Positions 1 to 8,006 of a stretch of DNA of 64,000 nt are shown piece by piece. Both the position numbers and the translations under genes were made by a program. The number at the start of each line of letters is the position of its first letter. Position 1 is the first letter of the stretch. Below the pieces are notes generated by a model. That model had not been told where the DNA came from. It saw only the letters and a list, made by a program, of their open reading frames with translations, and made no database searches. Origin of the DNA: Rhodococcus qingshengii (GTDB taxonomy: Bacteria; Actinomycetota; Actinomycetes; Mycobacteriales; Mycobacteriaceae); assembly GCF_021025955.1 (NCBI RefSeq), contig NZ_JAJNCL010000002.1, forward strand, positions 671,626-735,625, read 5' to 3'.

Positions 1-455
1 GCAGGTGCCCAACCCGCATAGCCCATGGCCCGCAACAAGAAAGCGTCGAGCACGAACTCGACCGGCCGTGCCTGCTCGGCGATCGCGCGCAGTGCGCCCA
101 CCGTCAATCGTTGAAGTTGTGGGGCGGGCGCACGTTCCTCACCGGCCAACCGCTCGGCAGTTTCGAGTACCGCGCACGCCGTCGTGTACCGGCTGTAGTC
201 GTCGACGATGTCCGTAGCGAAGGCATCCACGGTCTGCACCTGAGTGATGATGTCGAGATTCTTGCCCGGGAGAAGCTGCACGTCGATGTGAGCAAACGGT
301 TCGAGTCTGGCGCCGAATTTGGAGGTTGTTCGGCGGACACCTTTGGCCACGGCACGCACCAACCCGAACTGACGGGTGAGCAACGTGACGATGTGGTCGG
401 CTTCGCCAAGTTTGTGCAGGCGCAGCACCACCGCCGTGTCTCGATACAACCTCAC
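1..455 (-). CDS. recO: DNA repair protein RecO, 3' end cut by window edge
   Basis: RecO loads RecA onto SSB-coated single-stranded DNA in the RecFOR recombination pathway. The reading frame begins with GTG at 453-455 and gives MRLYRDTAVVLRLHKLGEA, followed by DHIVTLLTRQFGLVRAVAKG and later DIITQVQTVDAF, the typical RecO N-terminal OB-fold. About 151 codons are visible; the rest lies beyond the window edge. In mycobacteria recO lies just downstream of era on the same strand. Here era (18124) has the same orientation but about 17.6 kb of other genes intervene. Identity rests on motif recognition of the N-terminal half. Confidence 0.9.
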   Translation of the reverse strand, partial: MRLYRDTAVVLRLHKLGEADHIVTLLTRQFGLVRAVAKGVRRTTSKFGARLEPFAHIDVQLLPGKNLDIITQVQTVDAFATDIVDDYSRYTTACAVLETAERLAGEERAPAPQLQRLTVGALRAIAEQARPVEFVLDAFLLRAMGYAGWAP

Positions 456-529
456 TCGACCAGTGTCCCACGTTGTGCCGACGAGAATGCGCGATGCCGC
501 GCCCGATCCCGAGCCGGGTGGTGTCCGGA

Positions 530-535
530 TAGACT
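530..535 (+). promoter_or_regulatory. Candidate -10 element of a leaderless tetR promoter
   Basis: TAGACT fits the actinobacterial -10 pattern TANNNT and ends 6 nt before the ATG at 542. No ribosome-binding site is visible, so the transcript may start at or next to the start codon. A half-site GTGTCCCA at 463-470 resembles one arm of the inverted repeat at 2360-2376. Confidence 0.4.
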
Positions 536-541
536 GACCCG

Positions 542-1291
542 ATGCCGAGCGACGCAATTGCGCAACCTGCCACTGCGGAGTTGACCGGTCGCGAAGCTCG
601 GTGGGAGCGGCACAACTCCGAGCGTCAGAAACGGATACTCACCTCGGCTGTCGAACTGATCGAAGAGCGGGCAGCAGGTGCCGAGGTGTCCGTTCAACAG
701 ATCGCCGACCGGGCCGGTCTCGCCAAGTCAGTGGTGTACCGGCAATTCAGCGGCCGGGACGACCTCGATCGACGAGTCCGAGCGTTTGTGCTCGGCCAAT
801 TTGCAGCTGCCCTGGATGCGTCGATGAGCATTTCGGTCGGCACTCTCGACGAGATCCTGACCCGTACCATCAGCGCCGCCGCCGAGTGGATCACCGAGCA
901 TCCTCGTATTCACGAGTTCATGGGTACCGGCCCCACCGACTACGACGACGAGAGCATCGACGCGATAAGCAGTCTGAAGGCGACAATCGCCGACTCGGCC
1001 CGCGCAATCATCACCGAAGTCGGCCGATCCGTGGGGATCGATTCGTCGCCCTTCGATTCACTACCGTTCGCAGTGGTGACGATGGTCGAGGGCACGCTCA
1101 CTCACTGGGTCCGAAGCACTGATCCGAAACCGAGTCGCGCAGAGATCGTCGCCGACCTCGCGAAATACACCTGGTACATGTTCGACGGCGTTGCCCGCTC
1201 GAGCGGGCTCACGCTCGATCCCCACGTCGAATTGTCCACGCTCATCGCTGAACTGGTGTCGTCCGACGGCCAGTCCTCGCTGCCTGACTAG
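542..1291 (+). CDS. TetR/AcrR-family transcriptional regulator
   Basis: A 249-residue repressor-type protein. After a charged N-terminal extension, residues about 30-80 form the TetR helix-turn-helix (QKRILTSAVELIEE, then VSVQQIADRAGLAKSVVYRQF). The C-terminal ligand domain is not one I can assign to a class. It is divergent from recO and convergent with the diiron oxygenase at 1307, a possible target together with the DoxX-like gene. It lacks an obvious Shine-Dalgarno and has a TANNNT box 6 nt upstream, so it may be leaderless. The ligand is unknown. Confidence 0.85.
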   Translation: MPSDAIAQPATAELTGREARWERHNSERQKRILTSAVELIEERAAGAEVSVQQIADRAGLAKSVVYRQFSGRDDLDRRVRAFVLGQFAAALDASMSISVGTLDEILTRTISAAAEWITEHPRIHEFMGTGPTDYDDESIDAISSLKATIADSARAIITEVGRSVGIDSSPFDSLPFAVVTMVEGTLTHWVRSTDPKPSRAEIVADLAKYTWYMFDGVARSSGLTLDPHVELSTLIAELVSSDGQSSLPD

Positions 1292-1317
1292 ATCCGGGCC
1301 GCCTGACTAGATCCGGG
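1282..1317. repeat. 17-bp direct duplication at a convergent gene end
   Basis: GCCTGACTAGATCCGGG occurs at 1282-1298 and again at 1301-1317, separated by 2 bp. The first copy holds the TAG stop of the tetR gene, and the second holds the stop codon of the opposing diiron gene. The unit therefore duplicates the stop region for both strands. Confidence 0.85.
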
Positions 1318-2296
1318 TTTTGTCGGAGCGCTTCGGCTCGCCGCGATAGCGTGCGTAGTCGCCGTCGATGCGCAGCTTTCGCCACACCCGCTTCGACACC
1401 GGGTTCATCAGACCGAGTTCGTCTGCCAGGGACCGCATTTCACCGAAGTAGTTACCCAGAATTCGGCGCGAATGCGGGCTGCCCCAGAAAGCACTGGTCA
1501 TCACGTCTTCGGGAATGCCGAATTCTTCGGCGAATTCCTTGGGCGGTGACATGATTTCGCCTGCGAGCCAACGCATCGCGCCGGGGAAGGCAACCGACGT
1601 CATTGCCCGACTGGTACGACTGAGCCTGGGGACGTGATTGCGCAGGAACTCGTGCGCAAACGAAATATGTCTCGCTTCTTCGGCGATGTGAATCTCCATG
1701 GTGCGGAGCATCGCCGGCGGGGTGTCCTTACCTTCGCGGATCAAGTCCTTCTGGAAGTGGTCGATCGGTTCTTCTCCGGCAAGAATGCCGATGAAGAAGA
1801 TGACCGGGAACTTGGCACCCAGCACTCCGATGATGGGCGAGAGGCGCCGGAACATCGGACGCATACCCGGCACATCGATATCCATACGATTGACGAGTTC
1901 CTGGAACATCTGGATGTGATTGCACTCTTCGGTCATCTCGTGCAGGCAGTACCGGAACTCGGGCGACTGGTTGGGAAGCGCCATGATGTACTGCAGCATT
2001 CCCCGGATCAAGATGCTCTCGAACGCCGAACCCACCTTGGTCACGTTGGCCTGACGCCACATTCCCATCGCGATTCGACGTTCCAGGGACTGCTCCTGGT
2101 ACCACTGCGTCGCTCCGAGGGGATCCGAGACGGACGAGAGCACCCACCTCGGATCGTGTGGATCGATCGCGAACTCTGGTGAATCCCAGTCGATGTCGAG
2201 GTAGGGATCAAAACTGCGGGCAACTGAACCCTCGGACAAAGTCTGCAGTACCTCGTGGTACGGCATTTCCACTTCGATCGACGCTGACCGAGCCAT
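1307..2296 (-). CDS. AurF-type diiron oxygenase
   Basis: A 329-residue member of the AurF-like (p-aminobenzoate N-oxygenase) diiron family. These enzymes use a carboxylate-bridged iron pair to activate O2. Ligand motifs are visible as EMTEECNHIQMF near residue 140 and HIAEEARHISFAHEF near residue 225, both of the E-E-x-x-H type. The ATG at 2294-2296 is preferred over an upstream in-frame start because GAGGAGA lies just upstream. It lies 104 bp downstream of the DoxX-like gene on the same strand, and an inverted repeat at 2360-2376 lies in that gap. The substrate is unknown. Confidence 0.8.
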   Translation of the reverse strand: MARSASIEVEMPYHEVLQTLSEGSVARSFDPYLDIDWDSPEFAIDPHDPRWVLSSVSDPLGATQWYQEQSLERRIAMGMWRQANVTKVGSAFESILIRGMLQYIMALPNQSPEFRYCLHEMTEECNHIQMFQELVNRMDIDVPGMRPMFRRLSPIIGVLGAKFPVIFFIGILAGEEPIDHFQKDLIREGKDTPPAMLRTMEIHIAEEARHISFAHEFLRNHVPRLSRTSRAMTSVAFPGAMRWLAGEIMSPPKEFAEEFGIPEDVMTSAFWGSPHSRRILGNYFGEMRSLADELGLMNPVSKRVWRKLRIDGDYARYRGEPKRSDKTRI

Positions 2297-2359
2297 CGGT
2301 GTCTCCTCACGGCCAGTCCGCCGATTGCAGTCGACGGACTTGAATGAAGTCAAACATAA

Positions 2360-2376
2360 TGGGACACCGCGTCCCA
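2360..2376. promoter_or_regulatory. Inverted repeat upstream of the diiron oxygenase, candidate operator
   Basis: TGGGAC-ACCGC-GTCCCA is a perfect 6-bp inverted repeat with a 5-bp spacer, about 65 bp upstream of the diiron oxygenase start. Its arm (TGGGACAC) recurs as GTGTCCCA at 463-470 in front of the TetR gene. This suggests, but does not prove, a shared regulator. Confidence 0.4.
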
Positions 2377-2400
2377 CGCAACCCCTTAGGTGGCCTGATT

Positions 2401-2841
2401 TCAGGCCCGACGGAGCGGAATGATCTCGCGAACCTTCTCATCTCGGAGATACAGTCCGGCCCACATGACGATTCCGGCGTAGACGGCAAACAATGTGGTA
2501 CTCACCAGAGGCTGTTCAGCTCGAAGGTTGGTCAACACAGCACCACCCAGGTAACCGGTGAGCAGAATCGCGCCAAGCGCGGCGGTTCGCGGAATCACGT
2601 ACAGCGCAAGGCAGATCAACTGCACAACCCCGGCTGTCAGGGCGAGAGAGTCCGGCAACCCCAGTTCGGCCGAGGCATCCTTGACCGTCTGCAGATTGAA
2701 GATGTGGATGATGCCGTCGAACAGCATGAAAAGAACGAACAGACCACTCAGGACGTATCCGAGCTTGCGCGCGGTCCCCGAAGGTGCCGTTCGTGTTGCA
2801 TTACCCGAAAGGGTGTCGTGGTGGGCAGGCTGGGTGGTCAT
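2401..2841 (-). CDS. DoxX-like integral membrane protein
   Basis: A 146-residue protein with four predicted membrane helices: LGYVLSGLFVLFMLFDGIIH, LALTAGVVQLICLALYVI, AALGAILLTGYLGGAVL and LFAVYAGIVMWAGLYL. The conserved HIF..VKDASAELGLP segment follows helix 1, as in the DoxX_2 family. An ATG at 2839-2841 preceded by AGGGAGA is chosen over one 13 codons upstream. Members of this family often sit beside oxidoreductases, but their function is mostly undefined. It probably lies upstream of, or is co-transcribed with, the diiron oxygenase. Confidence 0.75.
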   Translation of the reverse strand: MTTQPAHHDTLSGNATRTAPSGTARKLGYVLSGLFVLFMLFDGIIHIFNLQTVKDASAELGLPDSLALTAGVVQLICLALYVIPRTAALGAILLTGYLGGAVLTNLRAEQPLVSTTLFAVYAGIVMWAGLYLRDEKVREIIPLRRA

Positions 2842-2983
2842 CGGAATCTCCCTGGACGAAGGCGAGCGGCCGGTTGCCACTTCGCTTGCAATAACGACTC
2901 CCCAGCGATCGAAAACTCATCGCGCCGACAACTACTACGCACCCGCGTTCAGGAAGATCCACCTCTCATGGTCTGATGGACGG

Positions 2984-3060
2984 TGACACGGGGTGCCGAA
3001 AAAGTCGGCTGAGATCAGACCCGATGAACCTGACCAGTTAGCACTGGCGGAGGGATGTCG
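2984..3060 (+). promoter_or_regulatory. TPP (thiamine pyrophosphate) riboswitch
   Basis: All conserved blocks of the THI element are present in order: CGGGGTGCC (2989-2997), CGGCTGAGA near 3006-3014, ACCC-GATGAACCTGA (3019-3033), a P5 hairpin CCAG-TTAGCA-CTGG, and GCGGAGGGA ending at 3055. P1 can form between GACA (2985-2988) and TGTC (3056-3059). The ribosome-binding site GGAGGG (3049-3054) of the next gene is part of the aptamer's 3' side, 8 nt before the ATG at 3063. Ligand binding would therefore be expected to hide the site and block translation directly, with no separate expression platform. Confidence 0.93.
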
Positions 3061-3062
3061 AC

Positions 3063-3854
3063 ATGACCGAACAGCAATTTCAGCGCGCTCTCGAACTGAA
3101 CGAGCAGATCGTCCTGATCACCGGTGGCGCCCGCGGGCTCGGAGCCGCACTGAGCCGAGCATTCTCCCGCTCAGGCGCCCGGGTGATCGTGAACTACAGC
3201 AAGAGCCGTGATGCCGCCGAGGCCCTGGTCGCCGAACTGGGCGAGGATCGCACCTTCGCAGTCCAGGCAGACGTGACGGACCGCAGCTACGTCGATCAAT
3301 TGTTCGCCGCTGCACTCGAGCGATTCGACGCACCGATCTCGACCGTGGTCGACAATGCACTCGTCGACTTCTCGTTCAACGGTGACGCCCGGCCGAATGC
3401 GGACACGATCACCTGGGCCGACTTCGACTCCCAACTACGCGGAGCTGTCGCCGGGACACTCAACACCACCCAGGCAGCACTCCCCGGCATGCGAGAACTC
3501 GGGTTCGGCCGAATCATCACTGTCGGAACCAATCTGGTCCAGAATCCGGTAGTTCCGTACCACGACTACACCGCAGCCAAAGCCGCACTGTTGGCACTGA
3601 CGCGGACATTGTCCGCCGACCTCGGTCCGGACGGGATCACCGTCAACATGGTCTCCGGTGGCTTGCTCCGCACCACGGACGCGAGTGCCGCGACGCCGGA
3701 AGCGGTGTTCGACATGATCGCTGCAAGCACTCCCCTGCGCCGGGTCACGACTCCGGACGAATTCGCCGACGCCGCACTGTTCTTCGCCTCGCCCTGGTCG
3801 CGGGCCGTGACCGGCCAGAACCTGGTTGTCGACGGCGGACTCGTCAAGAACTGA
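3063..3854 (+). CDS. Short-chain dehydrogenase/reductase under TPP riboswitch control
   Basis: A 263-residue classical SDR of the FabG-like type. It has the NAD(P) motif TGGARGLG (20-27), VDNAL in the NNAG position (96-100), and YTAAK with Tyr169 and Lys173. The residue 13 before the Tyr, normally the catalytic Ser, is Thr156. The start overlaps the end of a TPP riboswitch that contains its ribosome-binding site. The stop overlaps the ATG of the monooxygenase by one base (TGATG), so the two are translationally coupled. No recognisable thiamine gene is nearby. A role in oxidising or salvaging a thiamine moiety or fragment is inference only. Confidence 0.88.
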   Translation: MTEQQFQRALELNEQIVLITGGARGLGAALSRAFSRSGARVIVNYSKSRDAAEALVAELGEDRTFAVQADVTDRSYVDQLFAAALERFDAPISTVVDNALVDFSFNGDARPNADTITWADFDSQLRGAVAGTLNTTQAALPGMRELGFGRIITVGTNLVQNPVVPYHDYTAAKAALLALTRTLSADLGPDGITVNMVSGGLLRTTDASAATPEAVFDMIAASTPLRRVTTPDEFADAALFFASPWSRAVTGQNLVVDGGLVKN

Positions 3855-5134
3855 TGGGTGCACAGCTACGGATAGGTGCGTTTCTTCTCGGGTGCGGACA
3901 TCACAGTGCAGCGTGGCGTCATCGTGATTCACCGGTCGAAAGGCTCAGCGACATCGCGTATTACGAGTCGCTCGCCCAGATCGCCGAACGCGGCAAGTTG
4001 GACGCCGTCTTCTTCGCGGACGGTCACAGTGTTCGCGAACCCGAATCGGGCGCATCGTGGTTTCTCGAGCCGATCACCGCATTGACTGCCATGGCCCGCG
4101 CGACGGCGAATGTCGGCCTGGTCACCACCATCTCCACGACCTTTTACACGCCGTTTCACGCGGCACGACTGTTGGCATCGCTCGACCACATCAGCGGCGG
4201 ACGGGCGGGTTGGAACGTCGTGACCTCGATGTTCGACCAGGAGGCGCGCAACCACGGACTCGAGGCGATGCCCGACCATGTATCCCGATATGAACGAGCC
4301 GACGAATTTGTCGAAGTGGCCCTTGCATTGTGGGATTCATGGTCGGAAGACGCTCTGATCCTCGACCGGGCGGGACGTTTTGCCGACGCGAGCAAGATTT
4401 CTCGAATCAATCACGACGGCAAGCATTTTCGGGTGGACGGCCCGTTGACGGTTCCGCGATCCCCGCAGGGTAGGCCGGTCTTGTTTCAGGCAGGGGCGTC
4501 CGAGCAGGGTCGCGATCTGGCTGCGCAGCGCGCCGAGGCGATCTATTCGGTTGCCTACGACCTACCCAGCGCACAGAGCTACTACGAAGACGTGAAATCG
4601 AGAATCGAACGCGCCGGCAGGGATTCCGCCACCGTGGCCGTGATGCCTGGACTAGTCACTTACGTCGGCAGCACGGTCGCCGAAGCCAGGGCGAAGAAGG
4701 CCGAATTGGACCGCCTTCTGCCCACTGAACAGTCGATACGCCAACTGTCATTGTTCACCGGACAGACTTGCGAAGACTGGGATCTCAACGGGCCCGTGCC
4801 CCCGTTGCCTCCACTCGAGGCATTCACCGGGCCGCAGGGACGCTACGCAACTATTCTGCGGATCGTCGAGAAGGACGCACCGACTGTGAGGGAACTCCTC
4901 GGAACGCTGGCTGCAGGTGGTGGTCACGCAACGATGATCGGCACACCGGAGTCGATTGCCGACGAGATGGAAACCTGGTTGCACGGTCGCGGTGCCGACG
5001 GCTTCAATCTGATGCCGCCGACCTATCCCCAGGGACTGGAAGATTTTGTCGACTACGTGATTCCGGTGCTGCAAGCTCGCGGGTTGTTCCGACGCGAATA
5101 CGAGGGAGCGACTCTGAGAGAAAACCTCACCTAG
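3854..5134 (+). CDS. NtaA/SnaA/DszA-type flavin-dependent monooxygenase
   Basis: A 426-residue luciferase-like (LLM class) monooxygenase of the NtaA/SnaA/DszA group, which uses FMNH2 supplied by a separate reductase. Typical segments are FADGH near residue 55, GLVTTISTTFYTPFHAARLL, the family hallmark GGRAGWNVVTS near residue 118, and RPVLFQAGASEQGRDLAAQ. It is coupled to the SDR (1-base overlap), so it should respond to the same TPP riboswitch. Relatives act on nitrilotriacetate, sulfones and other ring or chelator substrates. The substrate here is unknown, and no flavin reductase lies next to it. The last codons overlap dinB convergently by 4 bp. Confidence 0.88.
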   Translation: MGAQLRIGAFLLGCGHHSAAWRHRDSPVERLSDIAYYESLAQIAERGKLDAVFFADGHSVREPESGASWFLEPITALTAMARATANVGLVTTISTTFYTPFHAARLLASLDHISGGRAGWNVVTSMFDQEARNHGLEAMPDHVSRYERADEFVEVALALWDSWSEDALILDRAGRFADASKISRINHDGKHFRVDGPLTVPRSPQGRPVLFQAGASEQGRDLAAQRAEAIYSVAYDLPSAQSYYEDVKSRIERAGRDSATVAVMPGLVTYVGSTVAEARAKKAELDRLLPTEQSIRQLSLFTGQTCEDWDLNGPVPPLPPLEAFTGPQGRYATILRIVEKDAPTVRELLGTLAAGGGHATMIGTPESIADEMETWLHGRGADGFNLMPPTYPQGLEDFVDYVIPVLQARGLFRREYEGATLRENLT

Positions 5135-6414
5135 TCCGGAAGTAGCGGCACCGACAGATCTGGATCGCGCCCCAGTAGCACTCCCCTCGTGAGAGCCGCC
5201 GAGCCGAATTTCTTTCGGACGCTGTCCATCGCCGAGTCGAGGGCGGCAGTGTCCGGACCAGCGAATCCTGGACCGCCGAAGGGCAATTCGAGCTGCTGGG
5301 CACCGTCACGATCGAGGTTGGAGACTGCTACCCCGATCAACGTGATGCCCTTGTCCGAGATTGTCGGTATCGCTTCGTCCAGCAGCACCATCGAGGCGTT
5401 CAGCAGCTCCGCTGTGTCAGCCGTGGATCGGCGCAGCGTGTGAGATCGAGTAGCCCGCGTGAAATCGGCGAAGCGGAGCCGGAGCGTGACCGTGCGCCCC
5501 GTCCGCTGCGCCGAGCGCATGCGTCGACTGACACGGTCGACCAGGGACATCAACGACGCATCGAGTTCTGCGCGGGGATGGGATCCGCGACCCAGCGCAT
5601 GCTGCGCACCCATCGAACTACGGCCGCGATAGGCCCGGACCGGGCGCGGATCTCGGTTGTGCGAGAGCGCGTAGAGATGCCGGCCGGCGCCGCCCCCGAG
5701 AATCGACACTATCGAGGATTCGTCGTGCCGAGCGATGTCGCCCACCGTCACGATGTCGAAGTTTCGCAGCTTCCGGGCGGTGATCTTGCCGACGCCCCAC
5801 AGCTTCTCGACAGGCAACGGATGCAGGAATTCGGTTTCGCCCTCTGGTGGCACCCGCAGCAATCCGTCGGGTTTCGCGAACGCGCTCGCGACCTTGGCCA
5901 GGAACTTGGTGCGCGCGATGCCGACCGTGATCGGTAGTCCGACCTGCTCGGCGACGTCACGCCTGAGGTTCGCACCGATCTGCAAAGGCGTGCCGACGAT
6001 CCGGGCCAATCCCCCGACCTCGAGGAACGCTTCGTCGATCGAAATTCCCTCGACCAGCGGCGACGTGTCATGGAAGACCTCGAACACGTCTTTGCTCGCT
6101 TGCGAGTATGCGGACATTCGCGGAGGAACGACTATCGCCTGGGGACACAGGGAACGGGCCTGACCACCACTCATCGCAGTTCGAACCCCGAAGGCCTTGG
6201 CCTCGTAACTTGCCGCCAAGACCACTCCACCACCGACGATGACCGGCCTGCCCGCCAGAGCCGGGTCGTCGCGTTGCTCGACTGATGCGTAGAACGAATC
6301 AAGGTCCGCGTGCAGGATCGTTGCGTCACCCGTAGGTCGAAGACCCCCAAAATGAGTACCGCCGGGGTGATTACCTGGGGTTTCTCGATCCAGCGGTTCA
6401 TGCGACACGAACAT
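5131..6414 (-). CDS. dinB: DNA polymerase IV (Y-family)
   Basis: A 427-residue translesion polymerase. The catalytic carboxylates are seen in LHADLDSFYASVEQ (residues about 34-47) and in SIDEAFLEV near residue 125. A helix-hairpin-helix (KLWGVGKITARKLRNF) and a little-finger domain follow. QLELPFGG near residue 375 matches a beta-clamp binding motif. The first about 30 residues are poorly conserved, so the ATG at 6412-6414 is plausible but not certain. Mycobacteria carry similar dinB paralogues. I do not see a clear LexA box upstream. Confidence 0.9.
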   Translation of the reverse strand: MFVSHEPLDRETPGNHPGGTHFGGLRPTGDATILHADLDSFYASVEQRDDPALAGRPVIVGGGVVLAASYEAKAFGVRTAMSGGQARSLCPQAIVVPPRMSAYSQASKDVFEVFHDTSPLVEGISIDEAFLEVGGLARIVGTPLQIGANLRRDVAEQVGLPITVGIARTKFLAKVASAFAKPDGLLRVPPEGETEFLHPLPVEKLWGVGKITARKLRNFDIVTVGDIARHDESSIVSILGGGAGRHLYALSHNRDPRPVRAYRGRSSMGAQHALGRGSHPRAELDASLMSLVDRVSRRMRSAQRTGRTVTLRLRFADFTRATRSHTLRRSTADTAELLNASMVLLDEAIPTISDKGITLIGVAVSNLDRDGAQQLELPFGGPGFAGPDTAALDSAMDSVRKKFGSAALTRGVLLGRDPDLSVPLLPD

Positions 6415-6457
6415 ATGTTCCCATACGCCACCGACACTGCGGAAAGCCCGCGAATAG

Positions 6458-6516
6458 ATTCCGTGGAATTAGTCACGGATCGTGCGTACTACGGTGAAAG
6501 AATGATTCCACGGAAT
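6458..6516. promoter_or_regulatory. Paired inverted repeats, candidate MarR operators
   Basis: ATTCCGTGGAAT (6458-6469) and ATTCCACGGAAT (6505-6516) are exact reverse complements of one another, and each has the form ATTCC-NN-GGAAT. They lie between dinB and the marR gene, with the second 24 bp before the marR ATG. This is typical spacing for autorepression by a MarR dimer. Confidence 0.6.
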
Positions 6517-6539
6517 GCATATCGCTTAAGAGTCTGCTC

Positions 6540-7001
6540 ATGACGGGGTCGGACCTGAGCCGTCACTTCGACAACCTCGTCCGCTTCGAAACCGAATTGT
6601 GGACGGCCGTCGACCAGAGACTCCGAATCGAGCACGACCTGCCGCTGAGTCGATTCGAGCCGATGCAGATCATCGACAGACTCAGATCCTGTCGGGTCTT
6701 CGACATTGCCGAGGCCCTCGCGATCACCGTCGGCGGCATGAGCAAGTTGGTGGATCGGATCGAGTCCTCGGGGCACTGCCGTCGACAATCCAATCCCGCC
6801 GACAAACGATCCTCACTCATCGAGTTGACCCCCGAGGGCAGTGCACTGTTGGGGCTGGCGAATGCCACGTTCGACGACGAACTGGAACGCCGTCTCGGTT
6901 CCGCCCTGACACACGAGGCTCTCTCTCAGTTCGGTGCCACCCTGGCCACGCTGCGCGAAGCCAACCGTCGACTGACACCCGTCTCGAAGGAGAAATCATG
7001 A
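6540..7001 (+). CDS. MarR-family transcriptional regulator
   Basis: A 153-residue winged-helix regulator. The DNA-binding region runs from about residue 35 to 100: FEPMQIIDRL, VFDIAEALAITVGGMSKLVDRIE, and the wing with PADKRSSLIELTPEGSAL. Its stop overlaps the ATG of the following oxidoreductase (ATGA), so the two form one operon. The paired palindromes upstream (6458-6516) suggest autoregulation. The ligand may be a substrate of the oxidoreductase or a reactive electrophile; this is inferred only from the pairing. Confidence 0.88.
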   Translation: MTGSDLSRHFDNLVRFETELWTAVDQRLRIEHDLPLSRFEPMQIIDRLRSCRVFDIAEALAITVGGMSKLVDRIESSGHCRRQSNPADKRSSLIELTPEGSALLGLANATFDDELERRLGSALTHEALSQFGATLATLREANRRLTPVSKEKS

Positions 7002-7978
7002 CCGCCACTATGCGCGCAATCGTGCTCGACGCCCCCGGTCCGCCAGAAGCATTGACGATCGAGGAGATTCCGATACCGGTGCCGGTCACAGGGTGGGTAC
7101 TCATCAGCGTGAAGGCCTTCGGTCTCAATCGATCCGAACTGCACACCAGGCTCGGCCTCGCCGACGGCGTGAACTTCCCGCGGGTACCTGGCATCGAGGC
7201 CGTCGGTGAAGTGGTGAACTGCCCCGGCGGGGAGTTGGCCGAAGGACAGCAGGTCGCCGCCATGATGGGTGGGATGGGGAGAACGTTCGACGGCGGATAC
7301 GCCGAGTGCACGTGCGTTCCCGTCAGTCAGGTCGTTCCCTTCTCCAGCGAACTGGACTGGTCGACGCTGGGAGCAGTCCCCGAGATGCTGCAGACTTCGT
7401 ACGGTTCGCTGACCGTGGGACTGGACGCGAAATCCGATAAATCCCTACTGATCCGAGGCGGAACCTCCTCGGTCGGCATGGCAACCACAGTCCTGGCGAA
7501 GCAGTGGGGGCTCACGGTCCTTGCAACCACCCGAGATGAGAGCAAGGCGTCGTCGTTGACCGCGATCGGCGTCGACCACGTTGTTGTCGACGACGGTGCC
7601 GTGGCCGGCCAGGTGCGAGACATTTTCCCGGACGGCGTTGATCTGGCTCTCGAATTGGTCGGAACACCAACACTTCCCGACACTTTGCGCGCCACTCGCG
7701 TTCACGGCACCGTATGTTTCACGGGCATGCTGTCCAACGAGTGGACAGTCAAGGACTTCTATCCGATCGACTACATTCCACGCGGAGTGCGATTGACCTC
7801 GCACGGCGGGGACGCGTCCGACCTGCCTGCCGACGTACTGCAAGACTTCCTCTCCGCTGTGGCGTCAGGCGAGGCGGTGGTACCGATCGACGAGGTGTTC
7901 GCGTTCGAGGACATCGCGCGAGCACATGCCAAGATGGAAGCCGGTACGGCTCGTGGCAAATTGGTAGTGGTGCTCTGA
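6998..7978 (+). CDS. Quinone oxidoreductase-like medium-chain dehydrogenase
   Basis: A 326-residue MDR-superfamily protein of the zinc-free quinone reductase type. It has a GroES-like N-terminal domain (GFGLNRSELHTRLG-like segment, then FPRVPGIEAVGEV) and an NADPH-binding domain with LLIRGGTSSVGMATT near residue 150. The C-terminal end EDIARAHAKMEAGTARGKLVVVL is typical. The ATG at 6998-7000 overlaps the marR stop. It lacks the zinc ligands of true alcohol dehydrogenases. Likely role: NADPH-dependent reduction of quinones or enones under MarR control. Confidence 0.85.
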   Translation: MTATMRAIVLDAPGPPEALTIEEIPIPVPVTGWVLISVKAFGLNRSELHTRLGLADGVNFPRVPGIEAVGEVVNCPGGELAEGQQVAAMMGGMGRTFDGGYAECTCVPVSQVVPFSSELDWSTLGAVPEMLQTSYGSLTVGLDAKSDKSLLIRGGTSSVGMATTVLAKQWGLTVLATTRDESKASSLTAIGVDHVVVDDGAVAGQVRDIFPDGVDLALELVGTPTLPDTLRATRVHGTVCFTGMLSNEWTVKDFYPIDYIPRGVRLTSHGGDASDLPADVLQDFLSAVASGEAVVPIDEVFAFEDIARAHAKMEAGTARGKLVVVL

Positions 7979-8006
7979 CCTGGCTTCTCACACCTGGCTT
8001 CTCACA
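7979..8006. repeat. 14-bp tandem duplication at a convergent gene end
   Basis: CCTGGCTTCTCACA is repeated head to tail at 7979-7992 and 7993-8006. The second copy contains the stop codon of kdpE (complement of TCA at 8002-8004), and the first adjoins the stop of the + strand oxidoreductase. The layout resembles the duplication at 1282-1317. Confidence 0.85.
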
